From assembly GCA_020854035.1 (NCBI GenBank), contig JADZGE010000002.1, positions 62,001 through 126,000 of the forward strand: a stretch of 64,000 bases of DNA. The letters are read 5' to 3'. Below are positions 51,838 through 60,465 of the stretch, piece after piece (the stretch's first letter is position 1; every line of letters starts with the position of its first letter). The notes beneath the pieces were generated by a model. It made no database searches, was not told the DNA's origin, and was given only the letters and a program-made list of their open reading frames with translations. The position numbers were made by a program, and so were the translations under genes. Source of the DNA: Burkholderiales bacterium. GTDB taxonomy: Bacteria; Pseudomonadota; Gammaproteobacteria; Burkholderiales; SG8-41.

Positions 51838-53991
51838 ATGTCGCAGCAAGTCGCAATTAGCCCTCTAGAACTGGGCCGTTACCTCAATCAGGCACGTGAG
51901 CGAGCCGGGATGAAGCAGGCGGAACTGGCACGCAAGATCACCTGGTCGCCGGCGGTCTTGTCGCGCGTCGAAAGCGGAGACCGCGCCCTCGCGCCGGACG
52001 AGCTGCAAACCATTCTGGCTGCGATCGATACGCCGGAGGCGTCGCGGCTGGGCGAGGTTCTGCGCCGGGAGTGGAAGATGCTCCCCCGTCCACCTCTGGA
52101 CCATCCCGACCAGGACCTCATTTGGGAAGCAGAGAGGGTCGCGGCTGAGTTGGTGGAATTGCGTGACCGGCCGGACGTCCGCCACGCGTTCGAGCGACGC
52201 CTGTCGGAATACATCGACGAGATAAAGCACACGGCCGCCCTTCTCATGAAGCGCAATCACCAGATCGCCTTTATAGGCAGCATCGGCATTGGCAAATCGA
52301 CCGCGATCTGTCGCATGACCGGGCTTGAGGTGCCATCCTCCGACTCTGCGCGGCCGATTCCCGTCCTCGAAGCGGGAGCCGGTGGCATCACCATCTGTGA
52401 AGTACACCTGCGTACGGGTCCCGGGCATGGATTGTTGATTGAGCCCCGCAGTGACGATGACATTCGCGCAGACGTAACCGATTTCGCCGAATACGTACTG
52501 GGCGCCGGATCGGCAGTGACGCAGGCAGATTCGACCGAAGATGCCGACACCCAAGGTATTTCAAAGGAAACTGAACGAGCTATACGGAACCTGTCACGAT
52601 TGCGAATCCGGCGTGAAAAATCCAAGGACGGGAAGCAGTTGCGTCGCGACGAAGCCAGGGAACTCGCGACGGCGCACCCGACGGTTCGGGAATTGGTGGT
52701 GGAAATTCTAGCCCGCATGGAGCTGCACCGTCGCGACCGGAGAGACGTCTGGTACGAACCGTCTACAGGGAAGGAGCCGCTGAACTGGCTGAAAGACACT
52801 TTTGAAGCCGTCAACAACGGTCGTCATCCCGATTTCACGCTGCCCAGGCGAATCGAGGTCGTCGTCCCCAAGCCCCTCATCGATGCGGGCGATCTTTCCG
52901 TCCGCCTGATCGACACCAAAGGTATTGACAGGACCGCTGCCAGAGCCGATCTAGAAGGTCTTCTCGATGAGTCGCATACAGTTGCAATTCTTTGCTCGGG
53001 GTTCAACAACGCTCCGGCGGCGGAGGCGCGGCTGCTTCTCGAGCGCGCGCGAGATACCGGGGTCCGGGGCCTCGAGATTCAGGCTGCCATTCTGGCGCTG
53101 CCGCGTCCGAGCGAGGCTCTGGCCGTAAAGGATGAATCGGGTGTGCGCGTCGATTCGGCCGAGGAGGGCTACTCTCTGAAAGAGGAACAGGTGGCGATGA
53201 GCCTGCAGCCGCTGAAACTGGGCGTGTTCGCGATCGGTTTCTTCAACGCGTATCAAGACGATCCGCAGCGCCTCCGGTCATTTCTCCAGGACCGCCTGGA
53301 ACGAGTGCGCGAGACCTTCCGCAAGCGGATGAAGGAGGTTTCGAGCAATGCCCGAGCACTACTGCAGAACCATGAGCGCGAGCAGGTACAGGAGGTCGTC
53401 CGCCATGCAGCCTCTGCCTTGCGCACTTGGGCCAGCCGTAACGCGAAGCCACAGGCGTTGAGCGCACACGTTCAAGACAGCCTCATGGAGCAAATCGGCC
53501 GCGCGGCTGCGACTACCGTGCGTGCGTGCGTGCGTCGCGAGGGTGAATGGCACAACCTGAGCTATACGCACCATCTTGGGTACGGCGCACGCAGGATGGC
53601 GGCCTTGTCGCTCGGAAACCTGGTCGCCTCATTCTCGGAACTGTGCGGAACGCTCGGGGCTGATCCACAATATCTGGAAGCAAAGGACCTTATCGCTCAA
53701 GCCGATCGCGTACTTGTTGCCGCGTACGATGAGCTGTTGCGGAAGGTTCAACTGATGGGGCAGACGGCGTTTCGCGACGAGCTTGAACTCGATGCCAGGT
53801 ATTGGGCGGCGTGCAATGATGAATGGGGACGGGGACCCGGCTACAAGCAGCGTATCGCCGGCCATAGCGAAGCCTGGTTCAGGAATGACCCGCGATTGGA
53901 ACTGGAACGGGAGCTGCTCGGGATGATCGAGCGTGAATGGGGGCAGGCGGTCGCGAGGATGTTGGGTCTGCTCGAAGGCGGTGAGCAGTGA
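51838..53991 (+). CDS. XRE-HTH / dynamin-like P-loop GTPase fusion protein
   Basis: The 717-residue protein has an N-terminal XRE helix-turn-helix (residues 10-66: LNQARERAGMKQAELARKI, SRVESGDRALAPDEL). A helical linker (90-140) leads to a GTPase-type nucleotide fold. Walker A is GSIGIGKST at 147-155, a probable switch threonine is in GAGGITICEV near 185, and DTKG lies at 359-362. I see no clear NKxD motif. Residues 480-717 are almost all helical with heptad-like charge patterns, as in dynamin stalks. GGAG precedes the ATG. The gene is divergent from hipBA. Function unknown: a self-regulated stress or defence GTPase is an inference from architecture and neighbourhood. Confidence 0.75.
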   Translation: MSQQVAISPLELGRYLNQARERAGMKQAELARKITWSPAVLSRVESGDRALAPDELQTILAAIDTPEASRLGEVLRREWKMLPRPPLDHPDQDLIWEAERVAAELVELRDRPDVRHAFERRLSEYIDEIKHTAALLMKRNHQIAFIGSIGIGKSTAICRMTGLEVPSSDSARPIPVLEAGAGGITICEVHLRTGPGHGLLIEPRSDDDIRADVTDFAEYVLGAGSAVTQADSTEDADTQGISKETERAIRNLSRLRIRREKSKDGKQLRRDEARELATAHPTVRELVVEILARMELHRRDRRDVWYEPSTGKEPLNWLKDTFEAVNNGRHPDFTLPRRIEVVVPKPLIDAGDLSVRLIDTKGIDRTAARADLEGLLDESHTVAILCSGFNNAPAAEARLLLERARDTGVRGLEIQAAILALPRPSEALAVKDESGVRVDSAEEGYSLKEEQVAMSLQPLKLGVFAIGFFNAYQDDPQRLRSFLQDRLERVRETFRKRMKEVSSNARALLQNHEREQVQEVVRHAASALRTWASRNAKPQALSAHVQDSLMEQIGRAAATTVRACVRREGEWHNLSYTHHLGYGARRMAALSLGNLVASFSELCGTLGADPQYLEAKDLIAQADRVLVAAYDELLRKVQLMGQTAFRDELELDARYWAACNDEWGRGPGYKQRIAGHSEAWFRNDPRLELERELLGMIEREWGQAVARMLGLLEGGEQ

Positions 53992-54120
53992 CTCGACAGA
54001 ATCCTTGGGAAGATGGTCGGCGCCCACGACCACCGAAAACATGGAGAGAAGTGAAAAACAAGAGATGAAACTCGACGAGCTTCTCACCACTCTGGAAGCG
54101 CCCATCGTGATTCGGCCCAT
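53981..54120 (+). pseudogene. truncated ORF coupled to the HTH-GTPase gene
   Basis: A GTG at 53981, or ATGs at 54041 and 54065, opens a frame overlapping the GTPase stop. It encodes MERSEKQEMKLDELLTTLEAPIVIRP, a plausible protein start with lower GC. Near 54110 the character changes to GC-rich leader sequence, and the frame runs by chance into the RidA gene. It looks like the beginning of a second operon gene cut off at the right edge of the insert. The 3' limit is approximate. Confidence 0.4.
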
Positions 54121-54205
54121 GAGCGTTTATACTTCGATGACGGCCGGCGCTTCCGGACGGACGCGCCGGATCCATTCATCTCCCCGGGCGACGAGGAGAC
54201 TCGAC

Positions 54206-55615
54206 ATGCAGGAAGGAGACGCAGGCATCGAGCGCGTGGATTTCTGGTATCCCCCGGAGCTCAAGGAACTCGGCGGTGCGCCCACGGGTTGCCGCGCCGG
54301 CGAGCTGCTGTTCCTGTCGGGTCAATACCCTCGCAACCCGGCGAACGGCGAACCGATTCGCAAGCTGTGGGACCTGCCGGCGCACGCGGTCGAGCAACTG
54401 CAGACCGTGGAGCACCGGGACGGGCGCGAGGGCCACATCAAGGCCCAGACCTGGATCATCTACGACAACATCGCGCGCATCCTGCGTTCCCAAGGGTCGT
54501 CTTTCGATCACGTGATAAGGCAGGGCATCTACCTCAGGGACGCGAGCGACATGGGCCCGATGGAAGAGGTCATGCTCGGCTTCTACGGCGAGCGCAGGCC
54601 CGCAACGACGATCAGCGGCATGTCGATGGAAGGCGTGCACCCGGAATACCTGATCCAGGTCGAGATCGTCGCGCTCGTCCCGCAGGCGGATGGGATGGAG
54701 GTCGAGCCGATCAACGTACCCGAGCTCGCCGCCGTCACGGCGCCCTATCCGCAGGCCGTGCGAGTGGGCCAGCTCGTGTTCCTCTCCGGTTTGCGCGGCA
54801 TCAATCCGCGCACCGGACGGCTCGCCCGGACGTTCGATGACGTGGATGCGCAGACGCGAAAGCTCCTCGAGACCGGGCGCTATCACACGGACACGGGGGA
54901 GGAATCGCTCAAGGTGCAGACCGCGCTGACCCATCTGCACATGAAGCGCGTGCTCGAGCACGCCGGGGGGCAGATCGCCGATATCGTGAACCTGCGGCAG
55001 ATCTGCGCGGTAGGTCCCAAGCACACGGGGCGCATACACCCCCTGCGCGTGCACTTCATGGGCACGACCAAGGCGGAAAGCCCCTGCCGCACGTCCTTCT
55101 ACGTGCCGAGCCTCGGCCAGGAAGAAGGCCTCGCGATCCTGTACGACGGCGCCGCGCTACTGCCCGGCAAGTGGAAGAAGGGCGGCGAGGTGCGGCCCGA
55201 GTTCGAGATGTCGCACCTGCCCATGACGCAGCGCGCGGGGCCGTACCTCTTCACGACCGGCTATATCGCGATGGACAAGTCCGAGCGCGGTCCCGTGCAC
55301 AGCTTTCGCCAGATCAACGGCGCCGGGCGTCTTCTGGGCTTCACGCGCCTCGATGGCGACGAGCCCATCCTGGCCGAGGCCTGGCATATCTACGGCGTGG
55401 TAGCGGAGCTCCTGGAGCGGGCCGGCTCCAGCATGTCACGCGTGGTTCACCAGTACGTGCTGCTGCGCAACGTCTCGCACTACGCGATGGTCGAGCGCGT
55501 CGCGAACGTCTTCTATCGAGGCAAGCTGCCGGCGACGACCATCGTCGGAACGGTGAACATCGGCGCCTATCCGGGACTGCTGCTCGAGGTCTTCTGCGTT
55601 GCCTTGATCAACTGA
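54206..55615 (+). CDS. protein with three tandem RidA/YjgF-like domains
   Basis: The 469-residue product repeats the RidA fold: domain 1 about residues 18-155 (GELLFLSGQYP, HVIRQGIYL, RRPATTISGMSM), domain 2 about 168-300 (GQLVFLSGLRGINP, DIVNLRQICA) and domain 3 about 330-468 (GPYLFTTGYIAM, RVVHQYVLLRN, LPATTIVGTVNI). RidA proteins usually are 130-residue trimers that hydrolyse reactive imines, so this chain could fold as a covalent pseudo-trimer. I chose the ATG at 54206, which has GAGGAG upstream. The in-frame upstream sequence belongs to the truncated ORF. It converges with a receptor/amidohydrolase operon. Confidence 0.82.
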   Translation: MQEGDAGIERVDFWYPPELKELGGAPTGCRAGELLFLSGQYPRNPANGEPIRKLWDLPAHAVEQLQTVEHRDGREGHIKAQTWIIYDNIARILRSQGSSFDHVIRQGIYLRDASDMGPMEEVMLGFYGERRPATTISGMSMEGVHPEYLIQVEIVALVPQADGMEVEPINVPELAAVTAPYPQAVRVGQLVFLSGLRGINPRTGRLARTFDDVDAQTRKLLETGRYHTDTGEESLKVQTALTHLHMKRVLEHAGGQIADIVNLRQICAVGPKHTGRIHPLRVHFMGTTKAESPCRTSFYVPSLGQEEGLAILYDGAALLPGKWKKGGEVRPEFEMSHLPMTQRAGPYLFTTGYIAMDKSERGPVHSFRQINGAGRLLGFTRLDGDEPILAEAWHIYGVVAELLERAGSSMSRVVHQYVLLRNVSHYAMVERVANVFYRGKLPATTIVGTVNIGAYPGLLLEVFCVALIN

Positions 55616-55636
55616 TCCTGGCGCTCTACGCGGCGA

Positions 55637-56632
55637 CTATCGCGCCTGCGCCGCGCGCGCCGCTGCCTTGGCAAGGGGGACCCATCTCGAAACGTCTTCG
55701 CGGACCGCTTTCGCGAATTCCTCGGGAGTGCCCCCCACGGCCTCCATCCCGAGCGTCTCGAATCGCTGCCTGAGCGCCGCCGAGCCGAGCACGCGATTCA
55801 TGTCCGCGTTCGCCTGGCTGACGATGGGCCGCGCCGTGCCGGCCGGGAACAGCATGCCGTACCAGACGTCGTACGCGTAGCCCGGCATGCCGCTTTCGGC
55901 GACCGTGGGAACCTCGGGCAAGGCGGCGGAACGCTTCCCGCCGCTCACCGCCAGCGCGCGCATCCGTCCCGATTTCATGTGCGGCACCACCGACGAGATG
56001 CCGATCAACTGCACGTGGATCTCGCCCGCCAGCATGGCGGTGAGCGCCGGCCCCGTTCCCTTGTACGGCACGTGAGTGAGCTCGATTTTCGCCATGCCGC
56101 GCAGCAGCTCCGTTCCCAGGTGAGACGCGCCGCCGGGACCGCCCGAACCGTAGCGGATGTAACCGGGCTTCGACTTCGCGAGCGCGATCAGCTCCTTCAT
56201 CGAACTCACCCCGAGGGAGGGCAGCACGACGAAGATGAAGGGCTGGATGGCGACCATGGTAAGCGGCACGAAGTCCTTCTCGACGTCGTAAGGCGGTTTC
56301 GCCATGAGGGCCGGCGGATACGACAGGCCCAGGCTGTTCAGAACCACGGTATGCCCGTCCGCGGTCGATGACGCGGCAAGCTGCATCCCCAGCATTCCCG
56401 CGGCGCCTGCCCGGTTATCCACGATGACGGAAGGCCCCCACATCCGCGAGAGGTCCTGGGCGACGATGCGCGCGATGATGTCCGTCCCGCCACCTGGCGC
56501 ATACGGGACGATGAGCCGCACCGGCCTGGACGGATACTCCGCCGCGCGCGCGGGAGACTGCGCCATTCCCAGCACGCATGCCGCCAGCAGGGCGGCACGG
56601 GCCGCGCATTGCGTGAATCCTCTTGTGCTCAT
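55637..56632 (-). CDS. Bug/TctC-type periplasmic receptor (9)
   Basis: A signal peptide (ARAALLAACVLGMAQSPARA) precedes a 331-residue receptor with PYAPGGGTDIIAR, RAGAAGMLG, TADGHT and THVPYKGTGPA. GGAGAG lies before the ATG. It is 45 bases downstream of the amidohydrolase gene on the same strand, so the pair likely imports and processes one compound. Confidence 0.89.
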   Translation of the reverse strand: MSTRGFTQCAARAALLAACVLGMAQSPARAAEYPSRPVRLIVPYAPGGGTDIIARIVAQDLSRMWGPSVIVDNRAGAAGMLGMQLAASSTADGHTVVLNSLGLSYPPALMAKPPYDVEKDFVPLTMVAIQPFIFVVLPSLGVSSMKELIALAKSKPGYIRYGSGGPGGASHLGTELLRGMAKIELTHVPYKGTGPALTAMLAGEIHVQLIGISSVVPHMKSGRMRALAVSGGKRSAALPEVPTVAESGMPGYAYDVWYGMLFPAGTARPIVSQANADMNRVLGSAALRQRFETLGMEAVGGTPEEFAKAVREDVSRWVPLAKAAARAAQAR

Positions 56633-56677
56633 CTCTGCTCTCCGATGTCATGTCTCGACGCGATCCGCGCCTGCCGG

Positions 56678-58072
56678 TCAGACGACCTTCCAGCGCAGCG
56701 TATGGATGGGATTGACCCCGCACTTGCGGATCAGCTCTTCGCTCGTGCGCTGGCATTCAGCCAGGATCTTCTCCTCGTCCACGGTCTTCATCTCGCGGTC
56801 TTCCATGATGATCCTGCCATCCACGATGGCCGTGTGGACACTGCTGCCCGAGGCGGAGTAGACGAGGTTCTGGATCGGGTTGTGAACGGGGATCCAGTCG
56901 GCGGACCGCATGTCGATGAGGATCACGTCCGCCTTCTTGCCCTTCTCGAGCGAACCGATCTCCTTTTCCATCCCGAGAGCGCGCGCGCCGTTGATCGTCG
57001 CCATTTCGATGGCGGTCTCCGCGCCCATCACGTTCGCGTCGAAGCGGTGGTCCTTGTAGATCACCGCCGCCAGGTACATGACCCTGATCATGTCGTGGTA
57101 GCTCGCGCAGTCCACGGCGTCGGTACCCAGCCCCACGTTCACGCCGCGGTTCAGCATCTCCGGGAAGCGACCGAACGTGGCAAGGCCCATCGCCAGCTTG
57201 AGCGCGGTCGCCGGGCAGTGGATCACGTTCACGCGGTGCCGCCGCAGCATCTCGATCTCCCGGTCGTTCACCTGGATCATGTGGACGAGGTTCACGTTCG
57301 GGCCCAGGAATCCGAGGGATTCGAGATGCTCGATCGGGCGCATCCCCGTGCGATCCAGCTGGTCGAACACCTGCTCGAGCCGCCCGGCCTGGTGCATGTT
57401 GAGGACGGCGCCGTAGCTGTCCGCCATCTTCTTCGACTCGGTGAGCAGCGTGTCCGAGCACTTGCCGTTACCCGCGATGCAGACGTGCGGCCGGACCCGG
57501 CCGCCGGCGAGCCCGTCCCGGTACTTGATCAGGAGCTGCTCGTTCAGCTTCAGGCACTCGTCGGTATTCCGGATAAGCGCCGTATGCCCCATGACGGCCT
57601 GGTCGTGAACGCGGCGGCCCATGAACGCCCTTGCGCCCACCGGCGCGACGCCCTCGATCACTTCGTCGGTGGCGAACGATCCCGACTCCAGGACCGTGGT
57701 CGTTCCGCTCTTCACGGTCTCGATCAGGCCGGCGACGGTCGCCGGTACTTCCGATTCCGCCGTAACATGCTTCATGACCTTGCCATGCACCCACCGGCTC
57801 CAGCATTCTCCGGTAAGGTCCTCCGGCGTGACTCCGCGATGCACGCCGTGGTAGGCATGAAAATGCAGGTTCACGATCCCGGGCATGACAAGCATGCCCC
57901 GGCCATCGATCGTCTTCCGCGCCTGGTACGCGGGAGCGATCGCCTGGTTCTTGCCGATGTCCTTGATCCTGTCCTTCTCGATGACGATGGCGCCATCCGT
58001 GATGACGCGCCGTTCCGGGTCGACGGTAAGGATCGTCGCGCCCCGGATCATGATGTCCGCGGTGTCGGGCAT
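56678..58072 (-). CDS. amidohydrolase (SAH deaminase / chlorohydrolase-like)
   Basis: The 464-residue metal-dependent hydrolase has the typical composite fold: PGIVNLHFHAYHG (HxH metal site) near residue 60, VLNMHQAG (metal His) near residue 225, VIHCPATALKLAMG near residue 285 and GLGTDAVDC (catalytic Asp) near residue 315. This branch deaminates or dechlorinates purines, triazines and related amidines. The start at 58072 gives the standard IMIRGATILTVD opening. An ATG at 58108 is an alternative. It is first in a two-gene operon with receptor 9. Confidence 0.87.
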   Translation of the reverse strand: MPDTADIMIRGATILTVDPERRVITDGAIVIEKDRIKDIGKNQAIAPAYQARKTIDGRGMLVMPGIVNLHFHAYHGVHRGVTPEDLTGECWSRWVHGKVMKHVTAESEVPATVAGLIETVKSGTTTVLESGSFATDEVIEGVAPVGARAFMGRRVHDQAVMGHTALIRNTDECLKLNEQLLIKYRDGLAGGRVRPHVCIAGNGKCSDTLLTESKKMADSYGAVLNMHQAGRLEQVFDQLDRTGMRPIEHLESLGFLGPNVNLVHMIQVNDREIEMLRRHRVNVIHCPATALKLAMGLATFGRFPEMLNRGVNVGLGTDAVDCASYHDMIRVMYLAAVIYKDHRFDANVMGAETAIEMATINGARALGMEKEIGSLEKGKKADVILIDMRSADWIPVHNPIQNLVYSASGSSVHTAIVDGRIIMEDREMKTVDEEKILAECQRTSEELIRKCGVNPIHTLRWKVV

Positions 58073-58381
58073 GAATTGCCTCTGTCGAGTGAGTCCGGTC
58101 CCGATCATCTCACACCTCGCCGCCGCGATCTTGCGCGCAGGTCCAGCATGTGATCCGGTCCCGGCCGCCGCGGGATGGAAGGCTCGCGGCCATCCCCGCG
58201 TCGTGGTGAGGAGCGGGTCCGCGACTCTCCCGCCGGCGGCGCTCGCGGGCAGGTCGGCGCCGGGAAGAATCGGACGCACACCATTTCCCGCCAGTTGGAG
58301 ACCGGTGCGCGTCGCTACCCGGCCGTGCTAGAGTCCACGGCGCGCCCCTCGCGCAACAGCCACCGCGGGCCGGGGAGCACC
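58073..58381. other. divergent intergenic region
   Basis: This 309-base region separates two divergent amidohydrolase genes and must hold both promoters. I see no gene, no clear hexamers and no strong dyad in it. Confidence 0.4.
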
Positions 58382-59380
58382 ATGACTGCGGGCACGGCGC
58401 CGACCGTAGACATTCACGCTCATTTCTATCCCTCCGCCTGCCTGGATCTCCTGGCGGGGCGCGGCTACCCGCGCGGCACCGTACATGCGACCGGGGTACC
58501 CGGCGCCGCCGGGGCGCGCCGCTACGCGGTGCACGACGCGGCCTTTTCCGACATCGCGCTGCGGCTCGATCGAATGGACCGGCAACGCGTCCGGGTGCAC
58601 GCGTTGTCCCTCCCGCCGCCGGACGCATTTGCGTTCGAACCCGCCCTGCACGAAGCACTCTGTCGCGCCTTCAACGACGCCGCGAGCGCCGCTCACCGGC
58701 GACACCCGGAGCGGCTGATAGCGCTCGCCGCGCTCCCCGTGCACGCGCCGGATGCGGCTGCGGTCGAACTCGAACGGGCGCGCCGGCTGCCGGGTGTCCG
58801 CGGCGTGTGCCTCGGCACCCGTTTTCACGAGCGCGAGCTGTCCGATCCCGCGTTCTTTCCCCTCTGGGAGCGGCTCGCCGCCGCCGGGCTGCCCGTGTTC
58901 CTGCATTACGCGCCGCTGATGGTCGTCGGCACGCCGGAGCGGTTGCATGCCTACCATCTCGGCAACGTGATCGGCAACACGACCGAGACCGCGATCGCGG
59001 CGGCGCATCTCGTTTTCGGCGGCGTGCTCGACCGCCTCCCGGCGCTCGAGGTCTGCCTGCCGCACGGCGGCGGCACGCTCCCCGTCCTCTTCGGCAGGCT
59101 CGATCGCGCCTGGCAGACCCGCGAGGAATGCCGGCACCTGCCCCATCCGCCGAGCCACTACGCCAGGCGATTCCGCTACGATACCGTGTGCCACTCCGGC
59201 GCGGTATTCGACTTCCTGGTACGCGTGGCGGGCGCCGATCGCCTGATGCTGGGGAGCGACTATTGCTTCGACATGAGCGTGGACGAGCCGCGCGGGATCG
59301 TGGAGAATGCAACGCTCGACGACGCGGCACGCGCGGGAATCCTCGGCGCGAACGCCGCGGGGCTGCTCGGGCTCGATTGA
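58382..59380 (+). CDS. amidohydrolase family 2 (ACMSD-like) enzyme
   Basis: The 332-residue protein has VDIHAHFYP (HxH), LPVFLHYAP near residue 178, LPHGGGTLP near residue 222 and LMLGSDYCFDM near residue 285, the metal ligands and catalytic Asp of the ACMSD/gamma-resorcylate decarboxylase branch. Such enzymes decarboxylate or hydrolyse aromatic or unsaturated acids with a zinc or manganese ion. It is followed after 92 bases by receptor 10 on the same strand, so an imported carboxylate is the expected substrate. Confidence 0.86.
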   Translation: MTAGTAPTVDIHAHFYPSACLDLLAGRGYPRGTVHATGVPGAAGARRYAVHDAAFSDIALRLDRMDRQRVRVHALSLPPPDAFAFEPALHEALCRAFNDAASAAHRRHPERLIALAALPVHAPDAAAVELERARRLPGVRGVCLGTRFHERELSDPAFFPLWERLAAAGLPVFLHYAPLMVVGTPERLHAYHLGNVIGNTTETAIAAAHLVFGGVLDRLPALEVCLPHGGGTLPVLFGRLDRAWQTREECRHLPHPPSHYARRFRYDTVCHSGAVFDFLVRVAGADRLMLGSDYCFDMSVDEPRGIVENATLDDAARAGILGANAAGLLGLD

Positions 59381-59472
59381 GGGGCCGGGGCGCGGGCGGC
59401 AACGTATCCCGCCCGATCGCCGTCGCGGCTGCCGCGGCGTCGCGGCTCCGTTACGCGCAACCGGAGACTGAC

Positions 59473-60456
59473 ATGCTCGCTTCGATCCGCCATCTGCTCG
59501 TCCTCGCCGTCGCTTCGGGCCTGCTCGCCGCGGGTGGAGCGCGGGCGCAGGACGTGAGGGAGTTTCCCGCGCGCCCGCTGCGCATCATCACGGGCTACCT
59601 GCCCGGCGGCGTGAGCGACACGATCGCGCGCCTCATGGCCGAGAAGATCGGCGAGCGCATCGGGCAGCGCATCGTGATCGACGGACGTCCCGGCGCGGGC
59701 GGCACGCTCGCGATGGAACTCGCGGCCCACGCCAGTCCGGACGGCTACACCATTTTCATGGCGCAGCCGGTCATCACCATCAGCCCGACGTTCAAGCGCA
59801 AGTTCTCGTTCGATCCCGTCAGGGCTTTCGCGCCGATATCGGTCGTGGGCATGGGCACCACGATCATGGTCGTCAATCCCGCGACGCCCGTCGCCTCCGT
59901 CAAGGAGCTGATCGCCTACGGCAGGAGCCAGCCGCCCGGATCGCTGCGCTACGGTCATTCCGGCCAGGGCTCGACCAATCATCTGGCGGGAGAACTCTTC
60001 GCTTTCATGACCGGCATCAGGTTCACGCCGGTCCCCTACAAGGGCGCGGCGGCCAATATCCTCGCCGTGCTGCAGGGCGAGATCCAGATAGCCTTCCTGC
60101 CCGAGCTTCCCACGATCCCGCACCTGAAGAGCGGCAGGTTGAAGGCGCTCGGCGTCACCGGGCTCAAGCGCTCGGGCGCGGTCCCCGAGGTACCGGCGAT
60201 CGCCGAGACGCTCAAGGGCTACGAGGTGCCGGTATGGTACGGCTTGATGGTGCCCGCGAAGACCTCGCAGGCCATCGTCCAGAAGCTCAACCGCGAGATG
60301 AAAGCCGTGCTGGAGACGCCGGAGGTCGTCAAACGCCTCGCCGGCCAGGGCATAGAGGTGCAGTACACGACGAGCGCCGAGTTCGCGAAACTGATCGACG
60401 AGGACGCGAAGCGCTGGGCGAAACTCGTCAAGGACACGAACCTGGTTCTCGAATAG
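59473..60456 (+). CDS. Bug/TctC-type periplasmic receptor (10)
   Basis: A signal peptide (LLVLAVASGLLAAGGARA) leads a 327-residue receptor with GYLPGGVSDTIAR, RPGAGGTLA, SPDGYT and TPVPYKGAAAN. The ATG at 59473 has only a weak GGAGA-like site upstream. It is downstream of the ACMSD-like gene and ends 9 bases from the end of the convergent hyuB gene. It could serve either the amidohydrolase or the hydantoinase pair. Confidence 0.89.
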   Translation: MLASIRHLLVLAVASGLLAAGGARAQDVREFPARPLRIITGYLPGGVSDTIARLMAEKIGERIGQRIVIDGRPGAGGTLAMELAAHASPDGYTIFMAQPVITISPTFKRKFSFDPVRAFAPISVVGMGTTIMVVNPATPVASVKELIAYGRSQPPGSLRYGHSGQGSTNHLAGELFAFMTGIRFTPVPYKGAAANILAVLQGEIQIAFLPELPTIPHLKSGRLKALGVTGLKRSGAVPEVPAIAETLKGYEVPVWYGLMVPAKTSQAIVQKLNREMKAVLETPEVVKRLAGQGIEVQYTTSAEFAKLIDEDAKRWAKLVKDTNLVLE

Positions 60457-60465
60457 ACGCCGCGA

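Noticed and set aside
53933..54205. In-frame fusion of upstream sequence to the triple-RidA protein
   Set aside because: The frame crosses the GTPase gene end and a leader region by chance; ATG 54206 has GAGGAG and begins the first domain.
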